Part shown: piece by piece, positions 1 to 9,003 of the stretch | Layout: each line of letters opens with the position of its first letter | Position numbering within the stretch: the stretch's first letter is position 1 | Origin: JAZNQN01 sp045590195 | GTDB lineage: Bacteria; Bacillota; Clostridia; UMGS1883; UMGS1540 | DNA length: 57,803 nt | Direction of reading: 5' to 3' | Assembly: GCA_045590195.1 (NCBI GenBank) | Contig: JAZNQN010000058.1 | Location: 1 to 57,803, forward strand | Notes under the pieces: generated by a model | What the model was told of the DNA's origin: nothing | What the model saw: the letters and a program-made list of their open reading frames with translations, nothing else | Database searches by the model: none | Program-made: the position numbers and the translations under genes

Positions 1-399
1 GGCAAAAAACTTCTGTTGGTTGACGACTCTATCGTAAGGGGAACTCAGTTGGGAGAAACAGTTGATTTTCTTTACAATGCCGGGGCAAAAGAAGTACATA
101 TGCGTTCAGCCTGTCCGCCTATAATGTATGCCTGCAAATATCTGAATTTCTCAAGAAGCAACTCGGATAAAGAACTTCTGGTAAGAAGAGTTATCGATGA
201 ACTGGAAGGCGAAGAGGGCGACAACCATCTGCAGGAATATGCAGAGGCAAACAGTGAACGCAGAAAATGTATGCTTAAACGAATCTGTGAAATGTTCGGC
301 TTTGACTCTCTGGACTATCAGACTGTTGAGGGCGTTCTGGAATCAATAGGTTTGGACAAAAGCAAAGTCTGCACATATTGCTGGACAGGAAAAGAATAA
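1..399 (+). CDS. purF: Amidophosphoribosyltransferase, C-terminal part (5' end outside window)
   Basis: PurF makes 5-phosphoribosylamine from PRPP and glutamine, the first committed purine step. Only the last 132 residues are present; the frame is open to base 1. The PRPP-binding loop LLLVDDSIVRGT lies at fragment residues 4-15. A YACKY cysteine and a C-terminal CTYC pair sit where Bacillus-type PurF carries three of its four 4Fe-4S ligands, so an iron-sulfur form is likely (inference). It is followed after 18 bases by purM and heads the visible part of the purine operon. The missing N-terminus should hold the glutaminase domain. Confidence 0.93.
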   Translation, partial: GKKLLLVDDSIVRGTQLGETVDFLYNAGAKEVHMRSACPPIMYACKYLNFSRSNSDKELLVRRVIDELEGEEGDNHLQEYAEANSERRKCMLKRICEMFGFDSLDYQTVEGVLESIGLDKSKVCTYCWTGKE

Positions 400-417
400 G
401 AAAGGATAGATTACATT

Positions 418-1452
418 ATGAAAAGTTTTAGTGAAAGTTATAAAGCTGCCGGCGTTGATATTACGGCAGGATATGAAGCTGTAAAGCTTATGAAAAAACA
501 TATTGCAAAAACACTTACAGAAAATTCTCTTTCTGATATCGGTGGCTTTGGTGGTCTTTTTGCCCTTGATTTACAGGGTATTCAGAACCCCGTTTTAGTT
601 AGCGGAACAGACGGCGTTGGAACAAAGCTTAAACTTGCATTTCTGGCAGACAAGCATAACACCGTTGGAATCGACTGCGTTGCAATGTGTGTAAACGATA
701 TTATCTGCTGCGGCGCAAAACCGCTTATTTTCCTTGACTATGTTGCAGTTGGCAAAAACGTTCCTGAAAGGGTTGCATCAATAGTTGAAGGTATTGCAGA
801 GGGTTGTGTTCAGTCAGGCGCAAGCCTTGTTGGCGGCGAAACTGCTGAAATGCCAGGTTTTTATCCTGAAGACGAATATGACCTTGCAGGTTTTTCAGTT
901 GGCGTTGTTGACAGAGAGAAAATTCTTGACAACAAGAAAATGAAAGAGGGCGACGTGATTTTAGCGCTTCTTTCAAGCGGCGTTCATTCAAACGGTTTCT
1001 CCCTTGTAAGAAAAGTTTTCGATGTTGAAAACAGCGATATTAAATCTCCTGTTGCACAGCTTGGCGGCAAAAGCATTTTGGAAACACTTTTAACACCAAC
1101 AAAAATTTATGTTAAACCAATGCTTAAGCTTTTTGAAGAAGTTACCGTTTCAGCCGTTAGCCACATTACAGGCGGCGGATTTTACGAAAATATTCCACGT
1201 AGCTTCCCCGAAGGCCTTGGCGCTAAAATTAAAAAAGACGATGTTAAAATTTTGCCTATTTTCAAGCTTATTCAGGAAAAAGGCGGAATTTCAGAACGCG
1301 ATATGTTCAATACATTCAACATGGGCGTTGGCATGATTGCGGTTGTTGATAAAAACGACGCTGACAAAGCTTTAAGCATTTTGAAAGAAAATGGTGAAGA
1401 TGCTTACATTTTAGGCGAAGTTGTGAAAGGCGAAGGTGTAGAAATATGCTAA
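418..1452 (+). CDS. purM: Phosphoribosylformylglycinamidine cyclo-ligase (AIR synthetase)
   Basis: PurM closes FGAM to AIR with ATP, the fifth purine step. The 344-residue length is normal. The nucleotide-binding signature GTDGVGTK is at residues 63-70 and GGETAEMPG at 139-147, both typical of the PurM/PurL/SelD/HypE superfamily; a glycine-rich SHITGGGFYENIPR stretch follows in the C-terminal half. The ATG start has a GAAAGGA-type ribosome site. Its last seven bases overlap purN, so the two are translationally coupled. It works directly on the product of purL, encoded later in the same operon. Confidence 0.97.
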   Translation: MKSFSESYKAAGVDITAGYEAVKLMKKHIAKTLTENSLSDIGGFGGLFALDLQGIQNPVLVSGTDGVGTKLKLAFLADKHNTVGIDCVAMCVNDIICCGAKPLIFLDYVAVGKNVPERVASIVEGIAEGCVQSGASLVGGETAEMPGFYPEDEYDLAGFSVGVVDREKILDNKKMKEGDVILALLSSGVHSNGFSLVRKVFDVENSDIKSPVAQLGGKSILETLLTPTKIYVKPMLKLFEEVTVSAVSHITGGGFYENIPRSFPEGLGAKIKKDDVKILPIFKLIQEKGGISERDMFNTFNMGVGMIAVVDKNDADKALSILKENGEDAYILGEVVKGEGVEIC

Positions 1453-2048
1453 AGGCAAAAATCGCCGTATTGGTGTCGGGCGGGGGAACAAACCTTCAGG
1501 CACTGATTGATGCAGAAAAGAGCGGCATAATAAAAAACGGCGAAATTAAGCTTGTAATATCAAATAACAAAGATGCTTTTGCTCTGCAAAGAGCGGCAAA
1601 GGCAAATATAAAAACTGCTGTTGTAACAAAACAGGCAGGAATGCAGGAATCTTTTGAAAACGAAATTATAAGCCTTTTAAGTGAAAACAAAATTGACATT
1701 ATAGTTTTAGCGGGCTTTATGTGTATTTTAAGTGAAAACTTCACTTCAAGATACCCTGAAAGAATTATAAATGTTCATCCGTCGCTTATTCCGTCGTTTT
1801 GCGGAAAAGGGTTTTATGGCCTGCGGGTTCACGAGGCGGCGCTTTCTTACGGCGTTAAGGTAACAGGTGCTACAGTTCACTTTGTAAACGAAATTCCTGA
1901 TGGCGGCCGGATTATTATGCAAAAGGCTGTTCCCGTTAAAAAGGGCGACACGCCTGAGCTGCTGCAGCGGCGCGTTATGGAAAGGGCTGAATGGATAATT
2001 CTTCCTAAAGCCGTTGAAAAGGTTTCAAGAGAAATTATTAAAAAATAG
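1446..2048 (+). CDS. purN: Phosphoribosylglycinamide formyltransferase (GART 1, folate-dependent)
   Basis: PurN moves the formyl group of 10-formyl-THF to GAR. At 200 residues it is a normal single-domain PurN. SGGGTNLQAL at residues 11-20 forms the phosphate loop of GAR; the catalytic Asn109 and His111 lie in INVHPSLIP, and Asp152 lies in PDGG, matching the Asn-His-Asp set of the family. It starts inside the end of purM (7-base overlap) and is 12 bases ahead of the IMP cyclohydrolase gene. Its cofactor is supplied by fhs at the operon end. No purT alternative is seen here. Confidence 0.96.
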   Translation: MLKAKIAVLVSGGGTNLQALIDAEKSGIIKNGEIKLVISNNKDAFALQRAAKANIKTAVVTKQAGMQESFENEIISLLSENKIDIIVLAGFMCILSENFTSRYPERIINVHPSLIPSFCGKGFYGLRVHEAALSYGVKVTGATVHFVNEIPDGGRIIMQKAVPVKKGDTPELLQRRVMERAEWIILPKAVEKVSREIIKK

Positions 2049-2060
2049 TGAGGAATAATT

Positions 2061-2768
2061 ATGATTAATATTTATGACGAATTAAAACAAAACAGCTACC
2101 CAGGCAGAGGTATTGTTCTTGGAAAAAGCGAAGACGGAAAAAGCGCTGTAATGGCTTACTTTATTATGGGCAGAAGCACAAACAGCCGCAACCGCGTTTT
2201 CGTTGAAGATGGATGCGGTATCCGCACACAGGCGTTTGACCCTTCAAAACTTGAAGACCCACATCTTATTATTTATGCCCCTGTTCGTGTTTTGGGCAAC
2301 AAAACAATTGTAACAAACGGCGACCAGACCGATACAATTTATAACCTTATGAATCAGCAGATGACATTTGAACAGGCTCTTCGCACACGCGAATTTGAAG
2401 ATGATGCTCCAAACTACACACCAAGAATTTCGGGTATAGTAAAAGTATTTGACGGCGATTTTAATTATGCGCTTTCAATACTTAAAAGTGCTGATGGCGA
2501 CCCATCTTCATGTCAGCGCCATACATTTACTTATACAAATGCCAAAAAAGGCGAGGGCCACTTTATTCATACATATCAGGGCGACGGCTCTCCACTTCCA
2601 TCATTTAAAGGCGAGCCTAAAAAGGTAGCAATTCCAAACTGTATTGATACTTTTGCAGACAACCTCTGGGAAAGCCTTAACGAAGAAAACAAAGTTTCAC
2701 TTTTTGTTCGTTATATCGATTTGGAAACTGAAAAAGTTGAAACAAGAATTATAAACAAAAATAAGTAA
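2061..2768 (+). CDS. purO: IMP cyclohydrolase, archaeal PurO type
   Basis: Closes FAICAR to IMP, the last de novo purine step. The 235-residue protein does not look like the MGS-fold half of PurH. It has the PurO pattern near its start (YPGRGIVLG, then FIMGRSTNSRNRVF) and further PurO-like stretches such as SGIVKVFDGDF and GDGSPLPSFKGEP. It lies 12 bases after purN and 22 bases before the stand-alone AICAR transformylase, so the pair replaces bifunctional PurH. The ATG has a GAGGAAT site. Assignment rests on motif memory plus a very telling position; a profile search against the IMP_cyclohyd family would settle it. Confidence 0.9.
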   Translation: MINIYDELKQNSYPGRGIVLGKSEDGKSAVMAYFIMGRSTNSRNRVFVEDGCGIRTQAFDPSKLEDPHLIIYAPVRVLGNKTIVTNGDQTDTIYNLMNQQMTFEQALRTREFEDDAPNYTPRISGIVKVFDGDFNYALSILKSADGDPSSCQRHTFTYTNAKKGEGHFIHTYQGDGSPLPSFKGEPKKVAIPNCIDTFADNLWESLNEENKVSLFVRYIDLETEKVETRIINKNK

Positions 2769-2790
2769 TTAACGAGAAAGGGCGATAAAA

Positions 2791-3963
2791 ATGAAAGAAA
2801 TGCAACTTAAATACGGCTGTAACCCTAATCAGAAGCCGTCAAGAATATATCTGGATAACGGCGATTTGCCAATTGAAGTTCTTTGTGGAAACCCCGGCTA
2901 CATAAACCTACTCGATGCTTTTAACGGCTGGCAACTGGTTTCAGAACTTAAAAAAGCAACAGGTCTTCCTGCGGCTACAAGCTTTAAACACGTATCTCCT
3001 GCAGGTGCGGCAGTAGGCCTTCCGCTTGATGATACCCTTAAAAAGATTTATTTTACCGATGATGTTGAGCTTACTCCTATGGCCTCAGCTTATGCAAGAG
3101 CAAGAGGCGCTGACCGTATGAGCTCTTTCGGCGATTTTATTTCCCTTTCTGATGAATGTGACGAGGCTACTGCACGCCTTATTGCAAAAGAAGTTTCCGA
3201 TGGTGTTATTGCGCCATCATATTCCGACAAAGCTCTTGAAATTTTAAAGGGCAAAAGAGGCGGAAAATATAACGTTATTAAAATTGACCCAAATTATGTT
3301 CCTGAGCCTATTGAAACAAAACAGGTATTCGGAATTAAATTTGAACAGGGCAGAAATGAACTTGATATAAACGAAAGCCTTTTTGACGAGGTTGTTACAG
3401 AGAATAAAACTTTAACCGCTGAGCAGAAACGTGACCTTATGATTGCGCTTATTACTCTTAAATACACACAGTCAAACAGCGTATGCTTTGTTAAAGATGG
3501 TCAGGCAATCGGTATTGGTGCCGGCCAGCAGTCACGTATTCACTGCACACGCCTTGCAGGAAACAAAGCAGATAACTGGTGGCTTCGTCAGTCGCCACAG
3601 GTGCTCTCGCTTCAGTTTGTAGACGGAATTAAGAGAGCTGACCGTGATAACGCTATTGATGTTTATATTTCTGACGAATATATGGATGTTTTGGCAGAAG
3701 GCGCTTGGCAGAACATTTTCAAAGTTAAACCTCCGGTGTTTACAAGAGAAGAAAAAGCTGACTGGCTTTCTAAAAACAGCGGCGTAGCCCTTGGCTCTGA
3801 TGCATTTTTCCCATTTGGCGATAATATTGAAAGAGCAAAGAAAAGCGGCGTTTGCTGTATTGCACAGCCAGGTGGCTCGATACGCGATGATAATGTTATT
3901 GAAACCTGTAATAAATACGGTATGGCAATGGCATTTACTAAGATAAGACTTTTCCATCACTAA
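2791..3963 (+). CDS. purH: Stand-alone AICAR formyltransferase (PurH C-terminal domain only)
   Basis: Transfers the formyl group of 10-formyl-THF to AICAR, giving FAICAR. The 390 residues correspond only to the transformylase half of PurH; the N-terminal MGS-like cyclohydrolase half is absent. The catalytic Lys-His pair is Lys66-His67 in ATSFKHVSPAGAAVG, which closely matches the PurH active site. GAGQQSRIHCTRLAG and the C-terminal FFPFGDNIERAKKSG and PGGSIRDD stretches are also PurH-type. The protein is shorter than the fused enzyme (about 510-590 residues), and the missing activity is provided by the gene just upstream. AGAAAGGGCG precedes the ATG. Confidence 0.94.
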   Translation: MKEMQLKYGCNPNQKPSRIYLDNGDLPIEVLCGNPGYINLLDAFNGWQLVSELKKATGLPAATSFKHVSPAGAAVGLPLDDTLKKIYFTDDVELTPMASAYARARGADRMSSFGDFISLSDECDEATARLIAKEVSDGVIAPSYSDKALEILKGKRGGKYNVIKIDPNYVPEPIETKQVFGIKFEQGRNELDINESLFDEVVTENKTLTAEQKRDLMIALITLKYTQSNSVCFVKDGQAIGIGAGQQSRIHCTRLAGNKADNWWLRQSPQVLSLQFVDGIKRADRDNAIDVYISDEYMDVLAEGAWQNIFKVKPPVFTREEKADWLSKNSGVALGSDAFFPFGDNIERAKKSGVCCIAQPGGSIRDDNVIETCNKYGMAMAFTKIRLFHH

Positions 3964-3983
3964 TATATAAAGGAGCTTTTTAA

Positions 3984-5261
3984 ATGAAAGTTATGGTAGT
4001 AGGCGGTGGCGGAAGAGAACACGCTATCGTGTCAAAAATTAAGCTTAACAAATCGGTTGAAAAGATATATGTTCTGCCCGGAAACGGCGGAATGGCAAAA
4101 GAAGCCGAGCAGGTAAACATTAAGGCAACCGATAAAGATGCAATTTTAAAATTTGCGCTTGATAATAAAATTGATTTCGCAGTTGTAGCACCTGACGACC
4201 CGTTGGTGCTTGGCGTTGTTGACGTTTTGGAGGACAATGGTATTCCCTGCTTTGGCCCAAGGGCCAATGCGGCAATTATAGAAGGCAGTAAGGTTTTTTC
4301 AAAAAATCTTATGAAAAAATATAATATTCCAACTGCGGCCTACGAGGTGTTTGACGACCCCAAAAAGGCAATTGAATACCTTAAGGATGCCCCAATTCCA
4401 ACTGTTATTAAAGCTGATGGGCTTGCACTTGGAAAAGGCGTAATTATCGCAATGGACAGAGAAACCGCGATTTCCGCTGTTCACGATATTATGGAAGACA
4501 AGGTTTTTGGCGCAAGCGGAAACCAGATAGTTATAGAAGAATTTTTAGAAGGCCCCGAGGTTTCGGTTTTGGCATTTACCGATTCGAAAACTCTTAAACC
4601 AATGGTTTCTTCTATGGACCACAAAAGAGCGAAAGACAACGATGAAGGCCTTAATACAGGCGGCATGGGAACAGTTGCTCCAAACCCGTATTATACAGAT
4701 GAAGTAGCCGCAGAATGTATGGAAAAAATATTTATTCCTACAATTGAGGCAATGAATCAGGAGGGAAGACCTTTTAAAGGTTGCCTTTACTTTGGCCTTA
4801 TGCTTACAAAAGATGGCCCTAAAGTTATTGAATATAACTGCCGCTTTGGCGACCCTGAAACTCAGGTTGTACTGCCGCTTCTTGAAAGCGATTTATTAAC
4901 CATTATGCAGGCAGTTTCAAAAGAAGAGCTTTCAGATTGCGAAGTAAAATTTGCCAAAGATTATGCTTGTTGCGTAGTTTTAGCTTCAAACGGATATCCG
5001 CAAAAATACGAAACAGGATTTCCTATTACACTTCCTGAAAATCCTGATGGCGATATTTTTGTTGCAGGTGCAAAAAAAGATGGCGACGCCCTTTTAACTG
5101 CAGGCGGCAGAGTACTTGGTGCTGTTGGCAAAGGCGAAACCCTTGAAAAGGCTATCAAGAAAGCCTATGCCCTTGCAGATAGAATTAAATTTGAAAACGC
5201 ATATTGCAGAAAAGATATCGGTAAAAAAGCTCTTTTGGCAACTATGAAGGAGGAAAACTGA
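3984..5261 (+). CDS. purD: Phosphoribosylamine--glycine ligase (GAR synthetase)
   Basis: PurD joins glycine to phosphoribosylamine with ATP, the second purine step. The 425-residue length is normal. The N-terminal domain begins MKVMVVGGGGREHAIV; the ATP-grasp region includes IKADGLALGKGVIIA and NTGGMGTVAPNPYY, and CRFGDPETQVVLP carries metal- and ATP-binding residues; a C-terminal domain with AGGRVLG follows. A clear AAAGGAG site precedes the ATG. The last base of its TGA is the first base of the purL ATG, which implies coupled translation. Confidence 0.97.
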   Translation: MKVMVVGGGGREHAIVSKIKLNKSVEKIYVLPGNGGMAKEAEQVNIKATDKDAILKFALDNKIDFAVVAPDDPLVLGVVDVLEDNGIPCFGPRANAAIIEGSKVFSKNLMKKYNIPTAAYEVFDDPKKAIEYLKDAPIPTVIKADGLALGKGVIIAMDRETAISAVHDIMEDKVFGASGNQIVIEEFLEGPEVSVLAFTDSKTLKPMVSSMDHKRAKDNDEGLNTGGMGTVAPNPYYTDEVAAECMEKIFIPTIEAMNQEGRPFKGCLYFGLMLTKDGPKVIEYNCRFGDPETQVVLPLLESDLLTIMQAVSKEELSDCEVKFAKDYACCVVLASNGYPQKYETGFPITLPENPDGDIFVAGAKKDGDALLTAGGRVLGAVGKGETLEKAIKKAYALADRIKFENAYCRKDIGKKALLATMKEEN

Positions 5262-8200
5262 TGGTTTACAGAATTTACGTTGAAAAGAAAAAAGAACTTG
5301 CATCAGAAGCAGCGTCGCTTTTATCTGATGCAAGGGAGTTTCTTCAGATAAGCTCTTTAGAAGATGTAAGAGTTATAAATATTTACGATGCTGAAAAAAT
5401 TGAAAAAGACCTTTTCGACCTTTGTATTGACAAGGTTTTTTCAGAACCACAGCTTGATATTGCTAGCGAAACTGTTGATACAAATGGTGCAAGTGCCATT
5501 TTTGCAGTTGAATTTTTGCCCGGTCAGTTTGACCAGAGGGCTGATAGTGCGGCGCAGTGTATTCAGATAATTTCAAAAGGCGACCGCCCGATTATTAAAA
5601 CTGCTAAGCTTTATGCCCTTTATGGAAATCTTTCAGCAGAAGACATTGCTAAAATTAAAAAATATGTAATTAACCCTGTTGAAAGCCGTGAGGCGGCACT
5701 AGAGAAACCTGAAACCCTTGAAACAAAATACGATTTGCCTGAAACCGTTAAAACTCTTGAAGGGTTTACAAAGCTTGATAAAGCGGGCCTTAAAGCTTTT
5801 ATTGCAGAAAACGGCCTTGCTATGGATGAGGACGATATTGCTTTTTGTCAGCAGTATTTCCTTTCAGAAAAACGCGATCCTACCATAACCGAAATTAAAA
5901 TGATTGACACCTACTGGTCAGACCACTGCAGACACACAACATTTTCAACAACTATCGATTCAGTTAAGTTTGAGGATGAGCTTTTAGAGAAGGCTTATCA
6001 GGAATACATAAATACAAGAGAATACCTTGGCAGAAACAAGCCCATAAATCTTATGGATATTGCTACATTGGCAACTAAATTCCTTAAAAAAGAGGGCAAG
6101 CTTCCAAAACTTGATGAATCGGAAGAAATTAATGCTTGTACAGTTAAAATTGATGCTGTAATTGACGGAAAAGTAGAAAAATGGCTTCTCCTTTTCAAAA
6201 ACGAAACTCATAACCACCCAACAGAAATCGAGCCATTTGGTGGTGCGGCAACCTGTATTGGTGGCGCTATCCGAGATCCGTTATCGGGCAGAAGCTATGT
6301 TTATACTGCTATGCGCGTAACAGGTGCGGCAGATCCTACAAAACCTGTATCAGAAACAATTGAGGGTAAACTTCCTCAGAGAAAGCTCGTTTGCGGTGCT
6401 GCGGCAGGTTACAGCTCATACGGTAACCAGATTGGTCTTGCAACAGGTCAGGTTGACGAAATTTATCACGATGGTTATGTTGCAAAAAGAATGGAAATTG
6501 GTGCAGTTATCGGTGCGGCTCCACAGGAAAATGTTCGCAGAGAACGCCCTGAAGATGGCGATGTTATTATTCTTCTCGGCGGCAGAACAGGAAGAGATGG
6601 TTGTGGCGGTGCAACAGGCTCATCAAAATCACACGATTTAAAATCAATTGAAAACTGCGGTGCAGAAGTTCAGAAGGGTAATGCTCCTGAAGAGAGAAAG
6701 CTTCAGCGCCTCTTCCGTAATGGCGAAGCTTCACGCCTTATTAAACGTTGTAACGATTTTGGCGCAGGCGGCGTTTCAGTTGCTATTGGCGAGCTTGCTG
6801 ATGGCCTCGAAGTTTTGCTTGACGCAGTTCCTAAAAAATACGACGGGCTTGACGGTACCGAGCTTGCAATAAGCGAAAGCCAGGAAAGAATGGCTGTTGT
6901 TGTTGAAGCTAAAGATGCCGACCGCTTTAAAGAGCTTGCTGACAAAGAAAACCTTGAAGCTACTATTGTTGCAAAAGTTACAGAAGAGCCACGCCTTAAA
7001 ATGTACTGGAAAGGCAACAAAATAGTTGATATTTCCAGAGAATTCTTAAATTCAAACGGCGCAGAAAAACATATTGATATTGTTGCCGCTAAACCTCAGT
7101 GTTTCAAAAAAGAAGTTGCAGGCACATTTTCTGAAAACTTTGAAAAAATCGCAAACGATTTGAATACATGTTCAAAACGTGGTCTTTCTGAAAGATTTGA
7201 CTCTACAATCGGTGCTACAACAGTACTTATGCCTTTTGGCGGCAAAAACCAGCTTACACCTAACCAGGCAATGGTAAATAAAATTTCTGTTGAAAAGGGA
7301 GATAGCGAAACCTGTTCACTTATGGCTTGGGGCTTTAACCCGTTCATTTCCGAAAAAAGCCCATACCACGGCGCTTATATGGCAGTTGTTGAATCGGTTT
7401 CAAAGCTTATTGCAGCAGGTGCATCATTTGAAGAAGTTTATCTTTCATTCCAGGAATACTTTGAAAAACCAAAACAGGAAGGCAAACGCTGGGGCAAACC
7501 TTTATCAGCTTTACTTGGTGCATTTATGGCACAGAAAGACCTTTCTATTGCCGCAATCGGCGGTAAAGACTCTATGAGCGGTACATTTGAAAATATTGAT
7601 GTACCTCCAACACTGGTGTCTTTCGCAGTTACAACAGATAACATTAAAAATATTATTTCAACCGACTTTAAAGCCGCTGGAAATAATGTTTACCTTATAA
7701 AACCTGAATATGAAAACGGACTTCCAAAAGCTGAGTCACTTCTTAAAGTGTTTGAAAAGGTTACTGCACTTATGAGAAGCGGCAAAGTTAAATCTGCATG
7801 GACTCCAACCCTTGGCGGCGTTGCAGAGGCTGTATTTAAAATGGCAATTGGTAACGGCGTAGGTTTCCAGTTTGAAGAAAGTGTATCAAACGATGAAATT
7901 TTCGGCTACAACTACGGTGCATTTGTGCTTGAGGTTGACGGCGAGTGTGACGGAGTATTAATCGGTAAAACAACTGACAAAGCTGAAATTTCAAGAGGAA
8001 GTGAAAAAGTTTCACTTTGTGCACTTCTTGATGATTACGAAAACAAACTTGAAAAGGTTTACAGCTGCAACATTCCTTCTGACAAAAACGAAGTTATTAA
8101 AAACTTTGAATACAAAACAAACAAAGTTTTTGCTGCTAAAGAAAGCTTTGCAAAACCACGTGTTTTAATTCCTGTATTCCCGGGTACAAACTGCGAATAC

Positions 8201-8953
8201 GATACTGCAAAAGCAATTCGCGCAGCCGGTGCAGAGCCTGAAATTTTCGTAATAAGAAACTTAACTTCAAAAGCTATTGCAGATAGTGTTGAGGAATTTG
8301 CAAAGAAAATTGATTCTTCACAGATTATTTTCATCCCCGGCGGTTTCTCCGGCGGCGACGAGCCTGACGGCAGCGGTAAATTTATTACTGCATTTTTCAG
8401 AAATGCTGAAATCCGCGACAAGGTTTCAAATCTTCTTGAAAACCGCGATGGCTTAATGGCAGGTATTTGTAACGGTTTCCAGGCCCTTATTAAACTTGGC
8501 CTTGTACCATTTGGTAAAATTATTGATACCGACGATACTTGCCCAACTCTTACATTTAACAAAATTTCACGCCATCAGTCACGCCTTGTAAGAACAAAGG
8601 TTGTTTCAAATAACTCTCCATGGCTTATGGAAGTTGGCGTGGGCGACGTTATTACTGTTCCTATTTCACACGGCGAAGGAAGATTTTTGGCAAGCGAAGA
8701 AACAATTGCTTCTCTTGAGGCAAACGGCCAGATTATTACACAGTATGTTGACCTTAGCGGCACACCTACAAACGATATAAGATTTAACCCCAACGGCTCA
8801 GCTCACGCAATTGAGGGCATTATCTCAGCAGATGGCAGAGTTCTCGGTAAAATGGGCCACTCTGAACGTGTTGGCGAAGGCCTTTATAAAAACGTTCCCG
8901 GTAACTATGATATGGGACTTTTCAAGTCGGCGGTGAAATACTATTCATTATAA
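5261..8953 (+). CDS. purL: Phosphoribosylformylglycinamidine synthase, single-chain PurL
   Basis: Converts FGAR, glutamine and ATP to FGAM. At 1230 residues this is the large one-chain form, with synthetase and glutaminase fused, so no purQ or purS is needed. The ATP/substrate region shows DTYWSDHCRHTTF and FKNETHNHPTEIEPFGGAAT. The C-terminal class I glutaminase starts at RVLIPVFPGTNCEYD; its nucleophile is Cys1070 in GICNG and the His-Glu partners are His1200 and Glu1202 in GHSER. It is slightly shorter than the proteobacterial enzyme (about 1290), as is common in Clostridia. It overlaps purD by one base. Confidence 0.97.
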   Translation: MVYRIYVEKKKELASEAASLLSDAREFLQISSLEDVRVINIYDAEKIEKDLFDLCIDKVFSEPQLDIASETVDTNGASAIFAVEFLPGQFDQRADSAAQCIQIISKGDRPIIKTAKLYALYGNLSAEDIAKIKKYVINPVESREAALEKPETLETKYDLPETVKTLEGFTKLDKAGLKAFIAENGLAMDEDDIAFCQQYFLSEKRDPTITEIKMIDTYWSDHCRHTTFSTTIDSVKFEDELLEKAYQEYINTREYLGRNKPINLMDIATLATKFLKKEGKLPKLDESEEINACTVKIDAVIDGKVEKWLLLFKNETHNHPTEIEPFGGAATCIGGAIRDPLSGRSYVYTAMRVTGAADPTKPVSETIEGKLPQRKLVCGAAAGYSSYGNQIGLATGQVDEIYHDGYVAKRMEIGAVIGAAPQENVRRERPEDGDVIILLGGRTGRDGCGGATGSSKSHDLKSIENCGAEVQKGNAPEERKLQRLFRNGEASRLIKRCNDFGAGGVSVAIGELADGLEVLLDAVPKKYDGLDGTELAISESQERMAVVVEAKDADRFKELADKENLEATIVAKVTEEPRLKMYWKGNKIVDISREFLNSNGAEKHIDIVAAKPQCFKKEVAGTFSENFEKIANDLNTCSKRGLSERFDSTIGATTVLMPFGGKNQLTPNQAMVNKISVEKGDSETCSLMAWGFNPFISEKSPYHGAYMAVVESVSKLIAAGASFEEVYLSFQEYFEKPKQEGKRWGKPLSALLGAFMAQKDLSIAAIGGKDSMSGTFENIDVPPTLVSFAVTTDNIKNIISTDFKAAGNNVYLIKPEYENGLPKAESLLKVFEKVTALMRSGKVKSAWTPTLGGVAEAVFKMAIGNGVGFQFEESVSNDEIFGYNYGAFVLEVDGECDGVLIGKTTDKAEISRGSEKVSLCALLDDYENKLEKVYSCNIPSDKNEVIKNFEYKTNKVFAAKESFAKPRVLIPVFPGTNCEYDTAKAIRAAGAEPEIFVIRNLTSKAIADSVEEFAKKIDSSQIIFIPGGFSGGDEPDGSGKFITAFFRNAEIRDKVSNLLENRDGLMAGICNGFQALIKLGLVPFGKIIDTDDTCPTLTFNKISRHQSRLVRTKVVSNNSPWLMEVGVGDVITVPISHGEGRFLASEETIASLEANGQIITQYVDLSGTPTNDIRFNPNGSAHAIEGIISADGRVLGKMGHSERVGEGLYKNVPGNYDMGLFKSAVKYYSL

Positions 8954-8962
8954 TTTTTCGGC

Positions 8963-8992
8963 GGCAGGAGATTACTCCTGCCAAGCCTTTTT
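8963..8992 (+). terminator. Inter-gene hairpin with weak T-run between purL and fhs
   Basis: GGCAGGAG (8963-8970) and CTCCTGCC (8975-8982) form a perfect 8-bp stem with an ATTA loop. AAGCC and then five T follow before the fhs ribosome site GGAGG. The offset T-run suggests a leaky terminator or an mRNA-stability hairpin that lowers fhs expression relative to the pur genes. Confidence 0.4.
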
Positions 8993-9003
8993 GGAGGTAA
9001 ATT

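Noticed and set aside
8059..8562. Long open frame on the minus strand inside purL (167 codons), and similar antisense frames in purH, hprK, metG and others
   Set aside because: They lie wholly opposite strongly supported genes, show low-complexity or Lys/Ser/Phe-rich translations with no family features, and have no ribosome sites.
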